Shown: positions 30,498-39,214 of the stretch, in pieces
Layout of the letters: each line of letters begins with the position of its first letter
Position numbering within the stretch: position 1 is the stretch's first letter
Assembly (NCBI RefSeq): GCF_002975405.1
Contig: NZ_PCPS01000001.1
Location: 744,001-808,000 of the forward strand
Source: Arthrobacter sp. MYb229
Lineage (GTDB): Bacteria > Actinomycetota > Actinomycetes > Actinomycetales > Micrococcaceae
Length of the DNA: 64,000 bases
Direction: 5' to 3'
Notes under the pieces: model-generated
Database searches by the model: none
Told to the model about the DNA's origin: nothing
Seen by the model: the letters and a program-made list of their open reading frames with translations, nothing else
Program-made: the position numbers and the translations under genes

Positions 30498-31954
30498 CGG
30501 ATCAGATTGCACAGGAGTCTGCCGACCCAGGTGTAATTTCCGATATTCTGGAGAAGAACCCCGAACTCCACGGAATCGGTAATTACGAATACGGCTGGTC
30601 AGACAAGAACGACGCGGGTGCGAATGCACGTCGCGGCGTTGATGCCGATGTTGTAGCTAACATTTCCAACCTCAAGTCAGAACCTGAGTGGATGTTGGAG
30701 CTGCGCCAGAAAGGCTTGAAGTACTTCGACCGCAAGCCGATGCCTACCTGGGGTCCAGACCTCTCGGGCATCGACTTCGACAACATCAAGTACTTCGTTC
30801 GCTCGACCGAAAAGCAGGCCACCACGTGGGAAGACCTGCCCGAAGACATCAAGAACACCTACGACAAGCTAGGCATTCCAGAGGCTGAAAAGCAGCGTCT
30901 GGTTTCCGGCGTAGCTGCTCAGTACGAGTCCGAGGTTGTTTACCACCAGCTGCGTGAAGACCTCGAAGCCCAGGGCGTCATCTTCCTCGACACGGATACC
31001 GCGTTGAAGGAACACGAAGACATCTTCAAGGAATACTTCGGCTCGGTCATCCCAGCAGGCGATAACAAGTTCGCTTCGTTGAACACCGCGACCTGGTCCG
31101 GTGGCTCCTTCGTCTACGTCCCCAAGGGCGTACACGTGGAGATCCCGCTGCAGGCCTACTTCCGTATCAACACGGAAAACATGGGTCAGTTCGAGCGCAC
31201 CTTGATCATCGCCGACGAGGACTCCTACGTCCACTACATCGAGGGCTGCACCGCCCCGATCTACCAGTCGGACTCGCTGCACTCGGCGGTCGTGGAAATC
31301 ATCGTGAAGAAGGGCGCCCGCGTCCGCTACACGACGATCCAGAACTGGTCGAACAACGTGTACAACCTGGTGACCAAGCGTGCCGTCTGCGAAGAGGGCG
31401 CCACCATGGAGTGGGTCGATGGCAACATCGGCTCCAAGGTCACCATGAAGTACCCGGCTGTCTACTTGGTTGGCGAGCACGCCAAGGGCGAGACCCTGTC
31501 CATCGCCTTCGCCGGCGAAGGCCAGCACCAGGACACCGGTTCGAAGATGGTTCACATCGCTCCGAACACCTCCAGCACCATTGTCGCCAAGTCGGTGGCC
31601 CGTAACGGTGGCCGCTCCGCTTACCGCGGTCTGGTCCAGGTTCGCGAGGGTGCCAAGGGCACCAAGAACTCGGTCGTGTGTGACGCGCTGCTGGTTGACC
31701 AGATTTCGCGTTCGGACACCTACCCATACATCGACGTCCGCGAGGATGACGTGACCATGGGCCACGAGGCAACGGTTTCCCGTGTTTCCGAAGAACAGCT
31801 GTTCTACCTGCAGTCCCGCGGCCTGGCCGAGGACGAAGCAATGGCGATGATCGTGCGTGGCTTCGTTGAGCCAATCGCCCGTGAACTTCCAATGGAATAC
31901 GCGCTGGAACTGAACCGCCTTATTGAACTCCAGATGGAAGGATCGGTCGGCTAA
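30494..31954 (+). CDS. sufB: Fe-S cluster assembly scaffold protein SufB
   Basis: Scaffold subunit of the SufBCD complex, on which Fe-S clusters are built; 486 aa. The beta-helix core contains [13 protein letters not shown]-type sequence ([19 protein letters not shown]) and the conserved [16 protein letters not shown] with a cysteine near residue 302. Coupled to sufR (ATGA overlap), and sufD starts two bases after the stop. Highly biased codon use suggests strong expression. Confidence 0.97.
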   Translation: MTDQIAQESADPGVISDILEKNPELHGIGNYEYGWSDKNDAGANARRGVDADVVANISNLKSEPEWMLELRQKGLKYFDRKPMPTWGPDLSGIDFDNIKYFVRSTEKQATTWEDLPEDIKNTYDKLGIPEAEKQRLVSGVAAQYESEVVYHQLREDLEAQGVIFLDTDTALKEHEDIFKEYFGSVIPAGDNKFASLNTATWSGGSFVYVPKGVHVEIPLQAYFRINTENMGQFERTLIIADEDSYVHYIEGCTAPIYQSDSLHSAVVEIIVKKGARVRYTTIQNWSNNVYNLVTKRAVCEEGATMEWVDGNIGSKVTMKYPAVYLVGEHAKGETLSIAFAGEGQHQDTGSKMVHIAPNTSSTIVAKSVARNGGRSAYRGLVQVREGAKGTKNSVVCDALLVDQISRSDTYPYIDVREDDVTMGHEATVSRVSEEQLFYLQSRGLAEDEAMAMIVRGFVEPIARELPMEYALELNRLIELQMEGSVG

Positions 31955-31956
31955 GA

Positions 31957-33237
31957 ATGTCCGAGACCACTACTCAGATTCCCGATGAGAAGGCGCGCAT
32001 TGGCGCCCCCTCCATCCCGGGCTTCACAGAAGAGGGCGAAAACCTTTCGCCATTGAACGACAGCGCCACCTCCCCACTTGCCGGCGACTCGGCCAAGAGC
32101 CACAGCCACGGCGGCGGCGAAGGTGTGACGGATTCTTCACGTGCCGGTCGTTTGACCAGCTTCAACGTCGAAGATTTCCCCAAGCTGACCGGACGCGAAG
32201 AAGACTGGCGCTTCACCCCGCTCAAGCGCATCGGTGGCCTGCACACCGCTGAACTGACCGGCAAGGCACCGAAGGTTGAACTGACCGGTTCCGACAACGT
32301 CTCGCTGCGCACCGTCGCGGCAGACGACGCGATCCGCGGCAACGCCTTCACCCCTGATGACCGCGTGTCGGCCAACAGTTGGAAGTACTCCAACGGCGCA
32401 CAGGTGCTCACCATCCCGGCTAACGCCGAAGATGTGAAGAGCGTCCTGCGCATCACCGGTGAGTCGCTGGATCCAGCGGCTCAGCACCTGATCATCGTGG
32501 CGGAAGAGAACTCCGAAGCCATGGTCGTTATCGACCACGTAGGCTCGGCAGTGCTGGCGCAGAATATCGAATTCGATGTTCGCCAGGGCGCTCGTCTGCG
32601 CGTTGTCTCGCTGCAGGCTTGGGAATCGGATGCAATCCACGCTTCCTCGCAGCAGGCCTCGGTGGCCAAGGACGCAACCTTCAAGCACATCGTGGTCACC
32701 TTCGGTGGCGACCTGGTGCGCGTGAACCCTTCGGCTCGTTTTGCCGGAGAGCACGCCGAGATCGAGCTCTACGGCCTGTACTTCGCCGACGCCGCTCAGC
32801 ACTTGGAGCACCGCCTGTTCGTCGACCACGCGGTACCGAACTGCAAGTCGAACGTGCTGTACAAGGGTGCCTTGCAGGGTAAGAACGCGCACACCGTCTG
32901 GGTTGGCGACGTGCTGATCCGGAAGGCTGCCGTGGGAACCGATTCCTACGAGGCGAACCGCAACCTGGTGCTCACCGACGGCACCCGTGCCGACTCGGTG
33001 CCTAACCTGGAAATCGAGACCGGCCTGATCGACGGTGCCGGACACGCTTCCACCACCGGACGCTTCGACGACGAGCACCTGTTCTACCTGATGGCTCGCG
33101 GTATCGATGAGAAGACCGCACGCCGCTTGGTGGTTCGTGGCTTCCTGAACGAAATCGTCCAGCAGATCGGTGATGAGCAGCTCCAGGAGCGCCTGACCGA
33201 CACCATCGAAGAAGAATTGGCAACCACTACCCTCTAG
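31957..33237 (+). CDS. sufD: Fe-S cluster assembly protein SufD
   Basis: SufB paralogue and partner in the SufBC2D complex; 426 aa. The N-terminal 60 residues are polar and low-complexity, including a histidine/glycine patch SHSHGGGEG near residue 48 that is unlike a folded domain. The beta-helix core with SNVLYKGALQGKNAHTVWVG and the C-terminal ARRLVVRGFLNEIV are typical. Two bases after sufB. Confidence 0.95.
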   Translation: MSETTTQIPDEKARIGAPSIPGFTEEGENLSPLNDSATSPLAGDSAKSHSHGGGEGVTDSSRAGRLTSFNVEDFPKLTGREEDWRFTPLKRIGGLHTAELTGKAPKVELTGSDNVSLRTVAADDAIRGNAFTPDDRVSANSWKYSNGAQVLTIPANAEDVKSVLRITGESLDPAAQHLIIVAEENSEAMVVIDHVGSAVLAQNIEFDVRQGARLRVVSLQAWESDAIHASSQQASVAKDATFKHIVVTFGGDLVRVNPSARFAGEHAEIELYGLYFADAAQHLEHRLFVDHAVPNCKSNVLYKGALQGKNAHTVWVGDVLIRKAAVGTDSYEANRNLVLTDGTRADSVPNLEIETGLIDGAGHASTTGRFDDEHLFYLMARGIDEKTARRLVVRGFLNEIVQQIGDEQLQERLTDTIEEELATTTL

Positions 33238-33284
33238 GTAGTGCCGGTTCTACCAGCCTTTTAGATATAGAAACGGAACGACGT

Positions 33285-34043
33285 ATGTCTACTCTGGAAA
33301 TCAAAGACCTGCACGTCTCGATCGACACCGAGCAGGGTGAGAAGGAAATTCTCAAGGGTGTTTCGCTGACCATCAACACCAACGAAACCCACGCAATCAT
33401 GGGCCCCAACGGCTCGGGCAAGTCCACCTTGGCCTCGACCATCGCCGGCCACCCACGTTACAAGGTCACCTCGGGTTCGATTACCCTTGATGGCGTCGAC
33501 GTGCTGGAGATGAGCGTTGACGAACGCGCCAAGGCCGGCCTGTTCCTGGCCATGCAGTACCCAGTCGAGGTCCCCGGCGTGACCATGACCAACTTCTTGC
33601 GTACCGCCAAGACCGCAATCGACGGCGAAGCTCCGAAGCTGCGTACCTGGACCAAGGACGTCAAGGAAGCCATGGCGAAGCTGAAGATCGATGCGGACTT
33701 CGCTGGCCGTAACGTCAACGAAGGCTTCTCCGGCGGCGAGAAGAAGCGCGTCGAAATCCTGCAGATGGAACTGTTCAAGCCTAAGTTCGCCATCTTGGAC
33801 GAGACCGACTCGGGCCTCGACGTTGACGCGTTGAAGACCGTGTCCGAGGGCGTCAACCGCGCTCAGGATGATAACCAGATGGGCACCTTGCTGATCACCC
33901 ACTACACTCGCATCCTGCGCTACATCAAGCCAGACCACGTGCACGTGTTTGTTGACGGTCGCATCGCTGAGCAGGGTGGCCCGGAACTTGCAGATCGTTT
34001 GGAAGACGAAGGCTACGACCGCTTCCTCAACGTCAAGGCCTAG
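33285..34043 (+). CDS. sufC: Fe-S cluster assembly ATPase SufC
   Basis: ABC-type ATPase (252 aa) that drives conformational change in SufBCD. Walker A MGPNGSGKST near residue 39, signature FSGGEKKRVEILQM near 147, Walker B FAILDETDSGLD near 168. The unusual EKKRVE signature is typical of SufC. It lies 47 bases after sufD and 13 bases before the sufT-like gene. Confidence 0.97.
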   Translation: MSTLEIKDLHVSIDTEQGEKEILKGVSLTINTNETHAIMGPNGSGKSTLASTIAGHPRYKVTSGSITLDGVDVLEMSVDERAKAGLFLAMQYPVEVPGVTMTNFLRTAKTAIDGEAPKLRTWTKDVKEAMAKLKIDADFAGRNVNEGFSGGEKKRVEILQMELFKPKFAILDETDSGLDVDALKTVSEGVNRAQDDNQMGTLLITHYTRILRYIKPDHVHVFVDGRIAEQGGPELADRLEDEGYDRFLNVKA

Positions 34044-34056
34044 TAAGGTAAATTCC

Positions 34057-34401
34057 ATGAGTGAATCAACCGAACAGAGCACGGGAGCCGCTACGACTCC
34101 GTTGGAAGACGTAGAGGAGGCGCTCAAAGACGTCATTGACCCGGAACTCGGTGTTAATATCGTCGACTTGGGCCTGCTTTACGGTCTGAAGTACGCGGAA
34201 GACGGCGCACTTATTCTCGACATGACCCTGACCACCGCGGCTTGCCCGCTCACCGATATTATCGAGGAGCAGGTCGCCCAAGCGATGGAAAGCGTTGTCG
34301 ACGAGCATCGTTTGAATTGGGTCTGGATGCCGCCTTGGGGTCCGGAACGCATTACCGACGATGGTCGCGACCAGATGCGAGCCCTTGGGTTCAACATCTA
34401 A
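34057..34401 (+). CDS. Metal-sulfur cluster assembly factor (DUF59/MIP18 family, SufT-like)
   Basis: Small Fe-S maturation factor, 114 aa. The DUF59 core runs from LEDVEEALKDVIDPELGVNIVD (about residue 15) to the conserved cysteine in TTAACPLTDII near residue 63 and the C-terminal WMPPWGPERIT. ATG 34057 is chosen because the in-frame region before it is the end of sufC read in another frame. It is the last gene of the operon; the sufS and sufU genes usually found between sufC and this gene in actinobacteria are absent here. Confidence 0.92.
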   Translation: MSESTEQSTGAATTPLEDVEEALKDVIDPELGVNIVDLGLLYGLKYAEDGALILDMTLTTAACPLTDIIEEQVAQAMESVVDEHRLNWVWMPPWGPERITDDGRDQMRALGFNI

Positions 34402-34412
34402 GTTGTAGAGCC

Positions 34413-34456
34413 AAAAGGCACCTTTCGAATCTTTCAAGATTCGAAAGGTGCCTTTT
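34413..34456. terminator. Strong bidirectional terminator at the end of the suf operon
   Basis: Perfect 21-base-pair stem starting AAAAGGCACC and ending GGTGCCTTTT, with a two-base centre, 11 bases after the last suf gene. The opposing thiolase gene ends 56 bases further on, so it may serve both sides. Confidence 0.92.
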
Positions 34457-34512
34457 CTTAATCCGCTTGTTGAATCTGCGCTGGTTGTAGCCCCGTCCCT
34501 GGCCCGATGGTT

Positions 34513-35685
34513 TTAGTCGGGCTGTGTGTACACCGATTCAAAAGCCACCGCCGTACCGGTGCCACCGGCGGCGGCCATGAGGGCCAGACAGAGTTCATCG
34601 CCGCGTGCGGTGGCCCGTGCCTGCCAAAAGAGCCGGGTAGCCAACAAAGCCCCGCTGGCACCGTAGGGGTGTCCCAAGGCAAGCGCGCCGCCATCACGGT
34701 TAACCGTTGAGGCGCCAATTCCTAGCTCTGCAAGGCAAGCCAAGGCCTGGACGGCGAACGCCTCATTGAACTCGATGAGTTCCGCCTTGCCTAGCCGGTC
34801 GACGCCGAGCAGCTGCGCAAGCTTTTGATACGCGGGCACCGCTGCCATGCCAAGGATTTGTGGGTCGCAGGCCCCGGTGCCGGTTCCTAGATATCTCAGG
34901 GCAAACCGTGCGTCAAGTCGTGCATAATGCTCTGCATCGACAACCAACACCGCTGCGGCCCCATCATTTATAGGGCATGAATTGCCTGCCGTGACGGTAC
35001 CGCCGGGAACGAACGCGGGACGCAAGGAGGCTAGTTTCTTGGCCGACAATCCCTCGCGTGGGCAGGTATCGGACTGGACCACTCCCGAAGGAGTGCCAAT
35101 CGGCACGATTTCCTGGTTGAAGCGTCCGGCTTGCTGCGCTTGCACCGCGCGTTGGTGACTGCGTAGGGCAAACTCGTCCTGGGCGGTGCGGGAGATCTGG
35201 AACTGTGCGGCAATGTTCTCCGCGGCCACACCCATTTCCGGGTCGACTTGCGGGTGCGGGGTAAAACGGGCGCGCGAATAGATCCGTGGCGGAGAAGCGG
35301 GATCCCCATTTTTCTCCATTCGCCAAGGTGCGGTGGATACCGATTCGACACCACCAGCGATCACGGCCCGTGCCTCGCCGCAGCGCACCATTCTGGCTGC
35401 CGCTGCGATTGCCTCCAACGCGCTCGCGCATTGGGCATCGAGGGTAGTCGCCGGCACGGAGTCAGGCAGCCGAGAAACCTGCGTTGCGACGCGCGCAATG
35501 TTTCCGCCGGGTCCTGCCGCGTTTCCCGCGAAGACGTGGTCCACGTCTGCAGGGGAGATTCCAGTGTCCTCCAACAAGGCGTCAAAGACCTTGCCCAGTA
35601 GTTGGTCGGCTCCGAGACGAGCGAATTCCTTATTTGAGCGCACCACTGGCGTGCGCCTGGCGGCTATGATCAAGGCTTCATTCAT
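34513..35685 (-). CDS. Thiolase-family protein, YhfS-like, biotin-linked
   Basis: Acetyl-CoA acetyltransferase fold, 390 aa from ATG 35685, which overlaps the ligase stop as ATGA. The acyl-accepting Cys86 (LDAQCASAL), the NEAFA block and His339 in GGALALGHPYGASG are present. The C-terminal proton-transfer cysteine of the usual C-x-G motif is missing: the aligned segment reads LALMAAAGGTGTA with Ala371 in its place. This suggests altered chemistry. Last gene of bioM-bioN-bioY-ligase-thiolase; B. subtilis has the same BioY/ligase/thiolase trio (yhfU, yhfT, yhfS) under biotin control. The true substrate is unknown; pimelate or another acyl chain for biotin is a guess. Confidence 0.85.
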   Translation of the reverse strand: MNEALIIAARRTPVVRSNKEFARLGADQLLGKVFDALLEDTGISPADVDHVFAGNAAGPGGNIARVATQVSRLPDSVPATTLDAQCASALEAIAAAARMVRCGEARAVIAGGVESVSTAPWRMEKNGDPASPPRIYSRARFTPHPQVDPEMGVAAENIAAQFQISRTAQDEFALRSHQRAVQAQQAGRFNQEIVPIGTPSGVVQSDTCPREGLSAKKLASLRPAFVPGGTVTAGNSCPINDGAAAVLVVDAEHYARLDARFALRYLGTGTGACDPQILGMAAVPAYQKLAQLLGVDRLGKAELIEFNEAFAVQALACLAELGIGASTVNRDGGALALGHPYGASGALLATRLFWQARATARGDELCLALMAAAGGTGTAVAFESVYTQPD

Positions 35686-37151
35686 CGCAAGCGCAGCTTT
35701 CTCAGTCCGGATGTTGTTGGTGCTGGAAGAGTTTGAATATCGCATTTGCCGCTGGCGGTCAGTGGCCAAGAAGGCAAAAACACTACGTCGTGGGGAATTT
35801 TATAAACGGGCAGAATCTCGCGGAGTGCCTGCGAGACCGAAGATGGATCGGGCAGTGGCTGGTGAAGAGCAAGTTGCACATAGGCGGTCAGCACCGTCTT
35901 GCCGTGGGCCAGGCGGTGCGCCAGAACGAGCGACTGCCTCAAGCCTGCCGCTTCGAGCGCTCTGGTGATCTCCGCAGGATAGACGTTGTTTCCATTGATG
36001 TTCATCATCTCGCCGCCGCGGCCAAGGATTTGAATACGTTGACCGGGTAGCAAGCGGGCAATATCTCCGATTCCGGTCGCTTCCTCGCAGCGTTCTAGCT
36101 GGCCCGAGCCCTGCGGGTCATAACCGATGGCGTTGAAGGCACTTCGAATCATGAGCCGACCTGTCCCGTCGGTGCCATTCTGTGCATGCAAATGTGCCCG
36201 GACTCCGTCGAAGAGCGTCCCCATGAAAGGGCTCTCCTCGACTTCTTCAAGGCTGCGCTGGCGGTAGGCAATCAGGCTGTGCTCGCTGCTGCCGAAGTAT
36301 TCGATGCAATTTACGTCTTTCGAGAGCTGTAGGATCTGCTGGGCCAGATCCAGGCTCAGGGCTTCGCCGCCGGTGACCACGTGACGCAGCCCGGAGAGCC
36401 GCTGGAGTGGAATCTGCTGGAGCAGCAACCGCACGAGCGAAGGAACTGCAACCAGTCGGTTACAGCTGGTTGACTGCAATAGTCGCCGAACGTGCCCGGC
36501 CTGCCAACGTCCCGGTGCCACTAGGGTGCCGCCGAGCGCGACCGATTCAACCAGCGCATATAGGCCGAGGCCATGAGCGAGCGGACCGGGAACAAGCGTT
36601 GTGGAATCTTCGCTGGCCCCGAGAATCCCCGCGCACCGGCTGATGGACTGCTCCCATGAATGGCGGGTGCGAACAACTGCCTTCGGGCTGCCGGTGGATC
36701 CGGATGTGAAGATGAGCAAAAGCTCGGAGTCGGAGCCGGCCTGTGTGGCCAGGTCCGCAAGCGCATGGCTGGGATCCGATACCGTGCGCACGCCTAGAGC
36801 CGTGTGGCCAAGCTCTGTCACCGACGCTTCACCGGGCTGATCCGTTAGGACCTTCGGAGACCCGAATTGCGTGAGCGTGGTCTTCAGCTTTTCGGCAGGC
36901 CAGGTCGGATCGAGAATCATGGCGCTCACCCCGGCGAGCACGCAGGCATGGAATCCTATGGCCAATGCGACCGGATCCGAGCAGTAGAGTCCTACGCGAC
37001 GGCCAATGCGTGGATCCCGCTGCAATGCCTGAGCCAAATCGTGGCTCGAGGCGTACAGGGTTGCGTAATCGATTACCTGGGAAATGCTGATTACCGCCGG
37101 GTGATCTGGACGAGTGAGCGCGTGATGCTGCAGCTGGCTGGCGAGATTCAT
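35682..37151 (-). CDS. AMP-forming acyl-CoA ligase, YhfT-like, biotin-linked
   Basis: Adenylate-forming ligase of 489 aa, shorter than typical long-chain FadD. Core motifs: P-loop IFTSGSTGSPKAVVRTRH near residue 148, EYFGSSEHS near 288, the GRGGEMMNINGNNVYPAEI hinge region near 383, and the C-terminal catalytic lysine in TASGKCDIQT near 470. It starts four bases after bioY and overlaps the thiolase start by four. The fixed linkage with BioY suggests a role in biotin or its acyl precursor, as for the uncharacterised yhfT of B. subtilis; an unrelated fatty acid role is possible. Confidence 0.87.
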   Translation of the reverse strand: MNLASQLQHHALTRPDHPAVISISQVIDYATLYASSHDLAQALQRDPRIGRRVGLYCSDPVALAIGFHACVLAGVSAMILDPTWPAEKLKTTLTQFGSPKVLTDQPGEASVTELGHTALGVRTVSDPSHALADLATQAGSDSELLLIFTSGSTGSPKAVVRTRHSWEQSISRCAGILGASEDSTTLVPGPLAHGLGLYALVESVALGGTLVAPGRWQAGHVRRLLQSTSCNRLVAVPSLVRLLLQQIPLQRLSGLRHVVTGGEALSLDLAQQILQLSKDVNCIEYFGSSEHSLIAYRQRSLEEVEESPFMGTLFDGVRAHLHAQNGTDGTGRLMIRSAFNAIGYDPQGSGQLERCEEATGIGDIARLLPGQRIQILGRGGEMMNINGNNVYPAEITRALEAAGLRQSLVLAHRLAHGKTVLTAYVQLALHQPLPDPSSVSQALREILPVYKIPHDVVFLPSWPLTASGKCDIQTLPAPTTSGLRKLRLR

Positions 37152-37155
37152 GGAT

Positions 37156-37731
37156 CTAGCGCATGAGTCCCCGGTAGCTGCGGTGAACGGTGACGGCCAC
37201 GAGCGTGGCGACCACTGCCTTGATCAGATCCCCGGGGATGAACGCCAGGGAACCGAGCGCAGAGGTGCCAAGGTCAAGGCCGGTCACCACGGAAGTCCAG
37301 GGAATTCCGAAGAGGTAGATGATGCCTATTCCACCCAACAGTATGGAAAGCAGTCCGGTCACGATGCGTGTGCCCTGGCTTTTCTGGCGAAGCACCCAGT
37401 ACTTGAACAATACGCCAATGACCAAGGAGCCAAAGATCCAGCCGAGCAGGTAGCCGCCGGTTGGGCCGAGTAGGACCGCGAGTCCGCCGCGGCCGCCTGC
37501 TAGGAGCGGTAATCCTGCCAGGGCAAGGACAACCACAACCAGGCTGGAGAGCATGCCTCTGATGGGGCCCAGCAGCGCGCCTGCCAGCATGACGCCTAAG
37601 GTCTGCAAGGTGATGGGCACCGGAACGATGCCAATCACGATTGGGGGAACAAGTCCCATGGCGGCGATCATCGCAGCAAAAATAGCTACGTAGACGGTAT
37701 TTCGGGTTTGCGAAGAAGTGGCAGTTGCCAT
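37156..37731 (-). CDS. bioY: Biotin ECF transporter substrate-binding protein BioY
   Basis: S-component for biotin (191 aa, six hydrophobic helices). The family pattern is clear: VPVPITLQTLGVMLAGALLG (residues about 37-56) and GPTGGYLLGW near 88. It lies 43 bases after bioN and four before the acyl-CoA ligase, in an operon with its own T and A components, so this is a dedicated BioMNY system rather than a group II shared one. Confidence 0.96.
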   Translation of the reverse strand: MATATSSQTRNTVYVAIFAAMIAAMGLVPPIVIGIVPVPITLQTLGVMLAGALLGPIRGMLSSLVVVVLALAGLPLLAGGRGGLAVLLGPTGGYLLGWIFGSLVIGVLFKYWVLRQKSQGTRIVTGLLSILLGGIGIIYLFGIPWTSVVTGLDLGTSALGSLAFIPGDLIKAVVATLVAVTVHRSYRGLMR

Positions 37732-37774
37732 AGTTGGGTCCTAACGAATGATGCTGCGAGAGCTGATGGCGAGG

Positions 37775-38380
37775 TTATTTGAGTTTGTCGGCAGAGTCGT
37801 ACCCACGAGCTTCCAGTGCTTCGGCAGTGTCGTCGGCAATTCGCAGTGAGCGAATCACCAGCGGGACCGCCACAGCCAAAGGATTGTTGGCCAGCCCGCG
37901 CGCATGCTGTGCCTCGCGTACTTCTAGATAAACTCGCTTGAGCTCTGGAATGAAGCGAATGGCTAGAGATAGCCCCAAGGAAATTTGGGCCGGGTTAGCG
38001 CCCACATAACGCAGGGGAGAGGCCACCTGCTGAAAGAGTTCCAGCATGGCGTCGAAGGTTGTGGTCAGGCTGACGGCGTAGGCGAACATGCACATGGTGA
38101 GTAATCGAAGCACGGACACCCAAGCGTTTTCCCAGTTGGTCTGCATGCCCAGCGAAATAAAGACAAAGCTGAGGATCAGCAACAAGGTGATCAAGGCGGT
38201 GCGCAATTGCTGAAATTTCACTCGCGCGCTGAACAGCAGCAGGAGGCTGCCAATGAGCAGCACGACAAGCGCTTGCCAACTTGGGATCAGGTACAACCCG
38301 ATGCTGATAGCCAAGAGCGCGCCAAACTTTAGTCCGGCAGGAAGCTTTGCCAGGTAGGAGGTATTGTGTGCCGCGATCAT
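37775..38380 (-). CDS. bioN: Biotin ECF transporter transmembrane component (EcfT/BioN)
   Basis: Membrane coupling subunit, 201 aa from ATG 38380. It has about four to five helices and the EcfT coupling motifs ARG in QHARGLA and EARG in EALEARGYD. ATG 38380 is preferred over GTG 38392 because it overlaps the bioM stop as ATGA and has GGAG seven bases upstream. Works with BioM and BioY. Confidence 0.92.
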   Translation of the reverse strand: MIAAHNTSYLAKLPAGLKFGALLAISIGLYLIPSWQALVVLLIGSLLLLFSARVKFQQLRTALITLLLILSFVFISLGMQTNWENAWVSVLRLLTMCMFAYAVSLTTTFDAMLELFQQVASPLRYVGANPAQISLGLSLAIRFIPELKRVYLEVREAQHARGLANNPLAVAVPLVIRSLRIADDTAEALEARGYDSADKLK

Positions 38381-39066
38381 ACGTGGCTCCACTGCCGGTA
38401 GTGAGCGATGGCGTCCGCTGGAAGGCCGTCAAATGCAATGGTTCCGTCGGTGACGACCAGAACGCGATCGAAATCTTCTAGCAGTTCCAGATCGTGTGTG
38501 ATCACGATCGCGCGCTGTGGAAGCTGCGCAATTTCGCGTTGGAAGCGTAGCCGGTTGCGCAGATCGAGCATGGTCGTTGGCTCGTCGAAGACGATCGTGC
38601 GTGGCTGCATTGCGATGACGGCGGCCAGCGCGACCATCTGCTGCTCGCCCCCTGAAAGGGTATGGCTTTCCCGGTCCGCCAGATGCTTGATGTTCAACTC
38701 GTCTAGCGTTTGCTCGACCCGGACCTTGCGGTCGGCCTTTGACAGCCCTAGGTTCTTCAGGCCGAACGCAATGTCATCGGCCACCAGCGGCATGATGATT
38801 TGGTTTGCCGGGTTTTGGAAGACGAAACCTACATCGCGGCGTATCTGTTTTGCATGCTTGGAGGTATTCATTTCGCCTACGCGCACCGTGCCATAGGTGG
38901 GAACAACGAGAGCATTGAGCAATCGCGACAGGGTGCTTTTCCCTGCGCCGTTGGCGCCGATGATTCCGATGCGACGTTCGTTGAGCGTCAGATTGATATC
39001 AGCTAGGACGGTGCGGTCCTCGAAGCTGACGGTGACCTGCTCAAGTTGGATCTCTGGTAGTTCCAC
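38377..39066 (-). CDS. bioM: Biotin ECF transporter ATPase (BioM)
   Basis: ABC ATPase, 229 aa. Walker A GANGAGKST near residue 37, Q-loop FQNPANQIIMPLV near 83, signature TLSGGEQQMVALAAVI near 130, Walker B TIVFDEPTTMLD, and switch His in VITHDLELL. GTG 39066 is selected because GATGGAG lies five bases upstream and the protein then starts MELPEIQLEQVTV; a longer in-frame extension to 39180 would run through the operators. First gene of the biotin operon. Confidence 0.93.
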   Translation of the reverse strand: MELPEIQLEQVTVSFEDRTVLADINLTLNERRIGIIGANGAGKSTLSRLLNALVVPTYGTVRVGEMNTSKHAKQIRRDVGFVFQNPANQIIMPLVADDIAFGLKNLGLSKADRKVRVEQTLDELNIKHLADRESHTLSGGEQQMVALAAVIAMQPRTIVFDEPTTMLDLRNRLRFQREIAQLPQRAIVITHDLELLEDFDRVLVVTDGTIAFDGLPADAIAHYRQWSHV

Positions 39067-39171
39067 AATGCTCCATCGCGACGTACTTGTTCGCCCAGTA
39101 AAACACCAGTGGCTAGTTGGCGGTAGGGCTGCGTTCTTCGTGGCCGATTCAACCACTGAGAAAAGAGCATA

Positions 39172-39208
39172 CTTGATCACTGTTCAATTGTCTTGATCGG
39201 TGTTCAAG
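39172..39208 (-). promoter_or_regulatory. Two tandem BioQ-like operators before bioM
   Basis: Copy one CTTGATCACTGTTCAAT (39172-39188) and copy two CTTGATCGGTGTTCAAG (39192-39208) are imperfect palindromes 20 bases apart centre to centre, so on the same DNA face. Read on the minus strand each is TGAAC-N3-GATCA, close to the TGAAC-N3-GTTAC operator known for the TetR-type biotin repressor BioQ of Corynebacterium. They lie about 105 bases before the bioM start and just after the lysE stop. Confidence 0.65.
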
Positions 39209-39214
39209 AAATAT

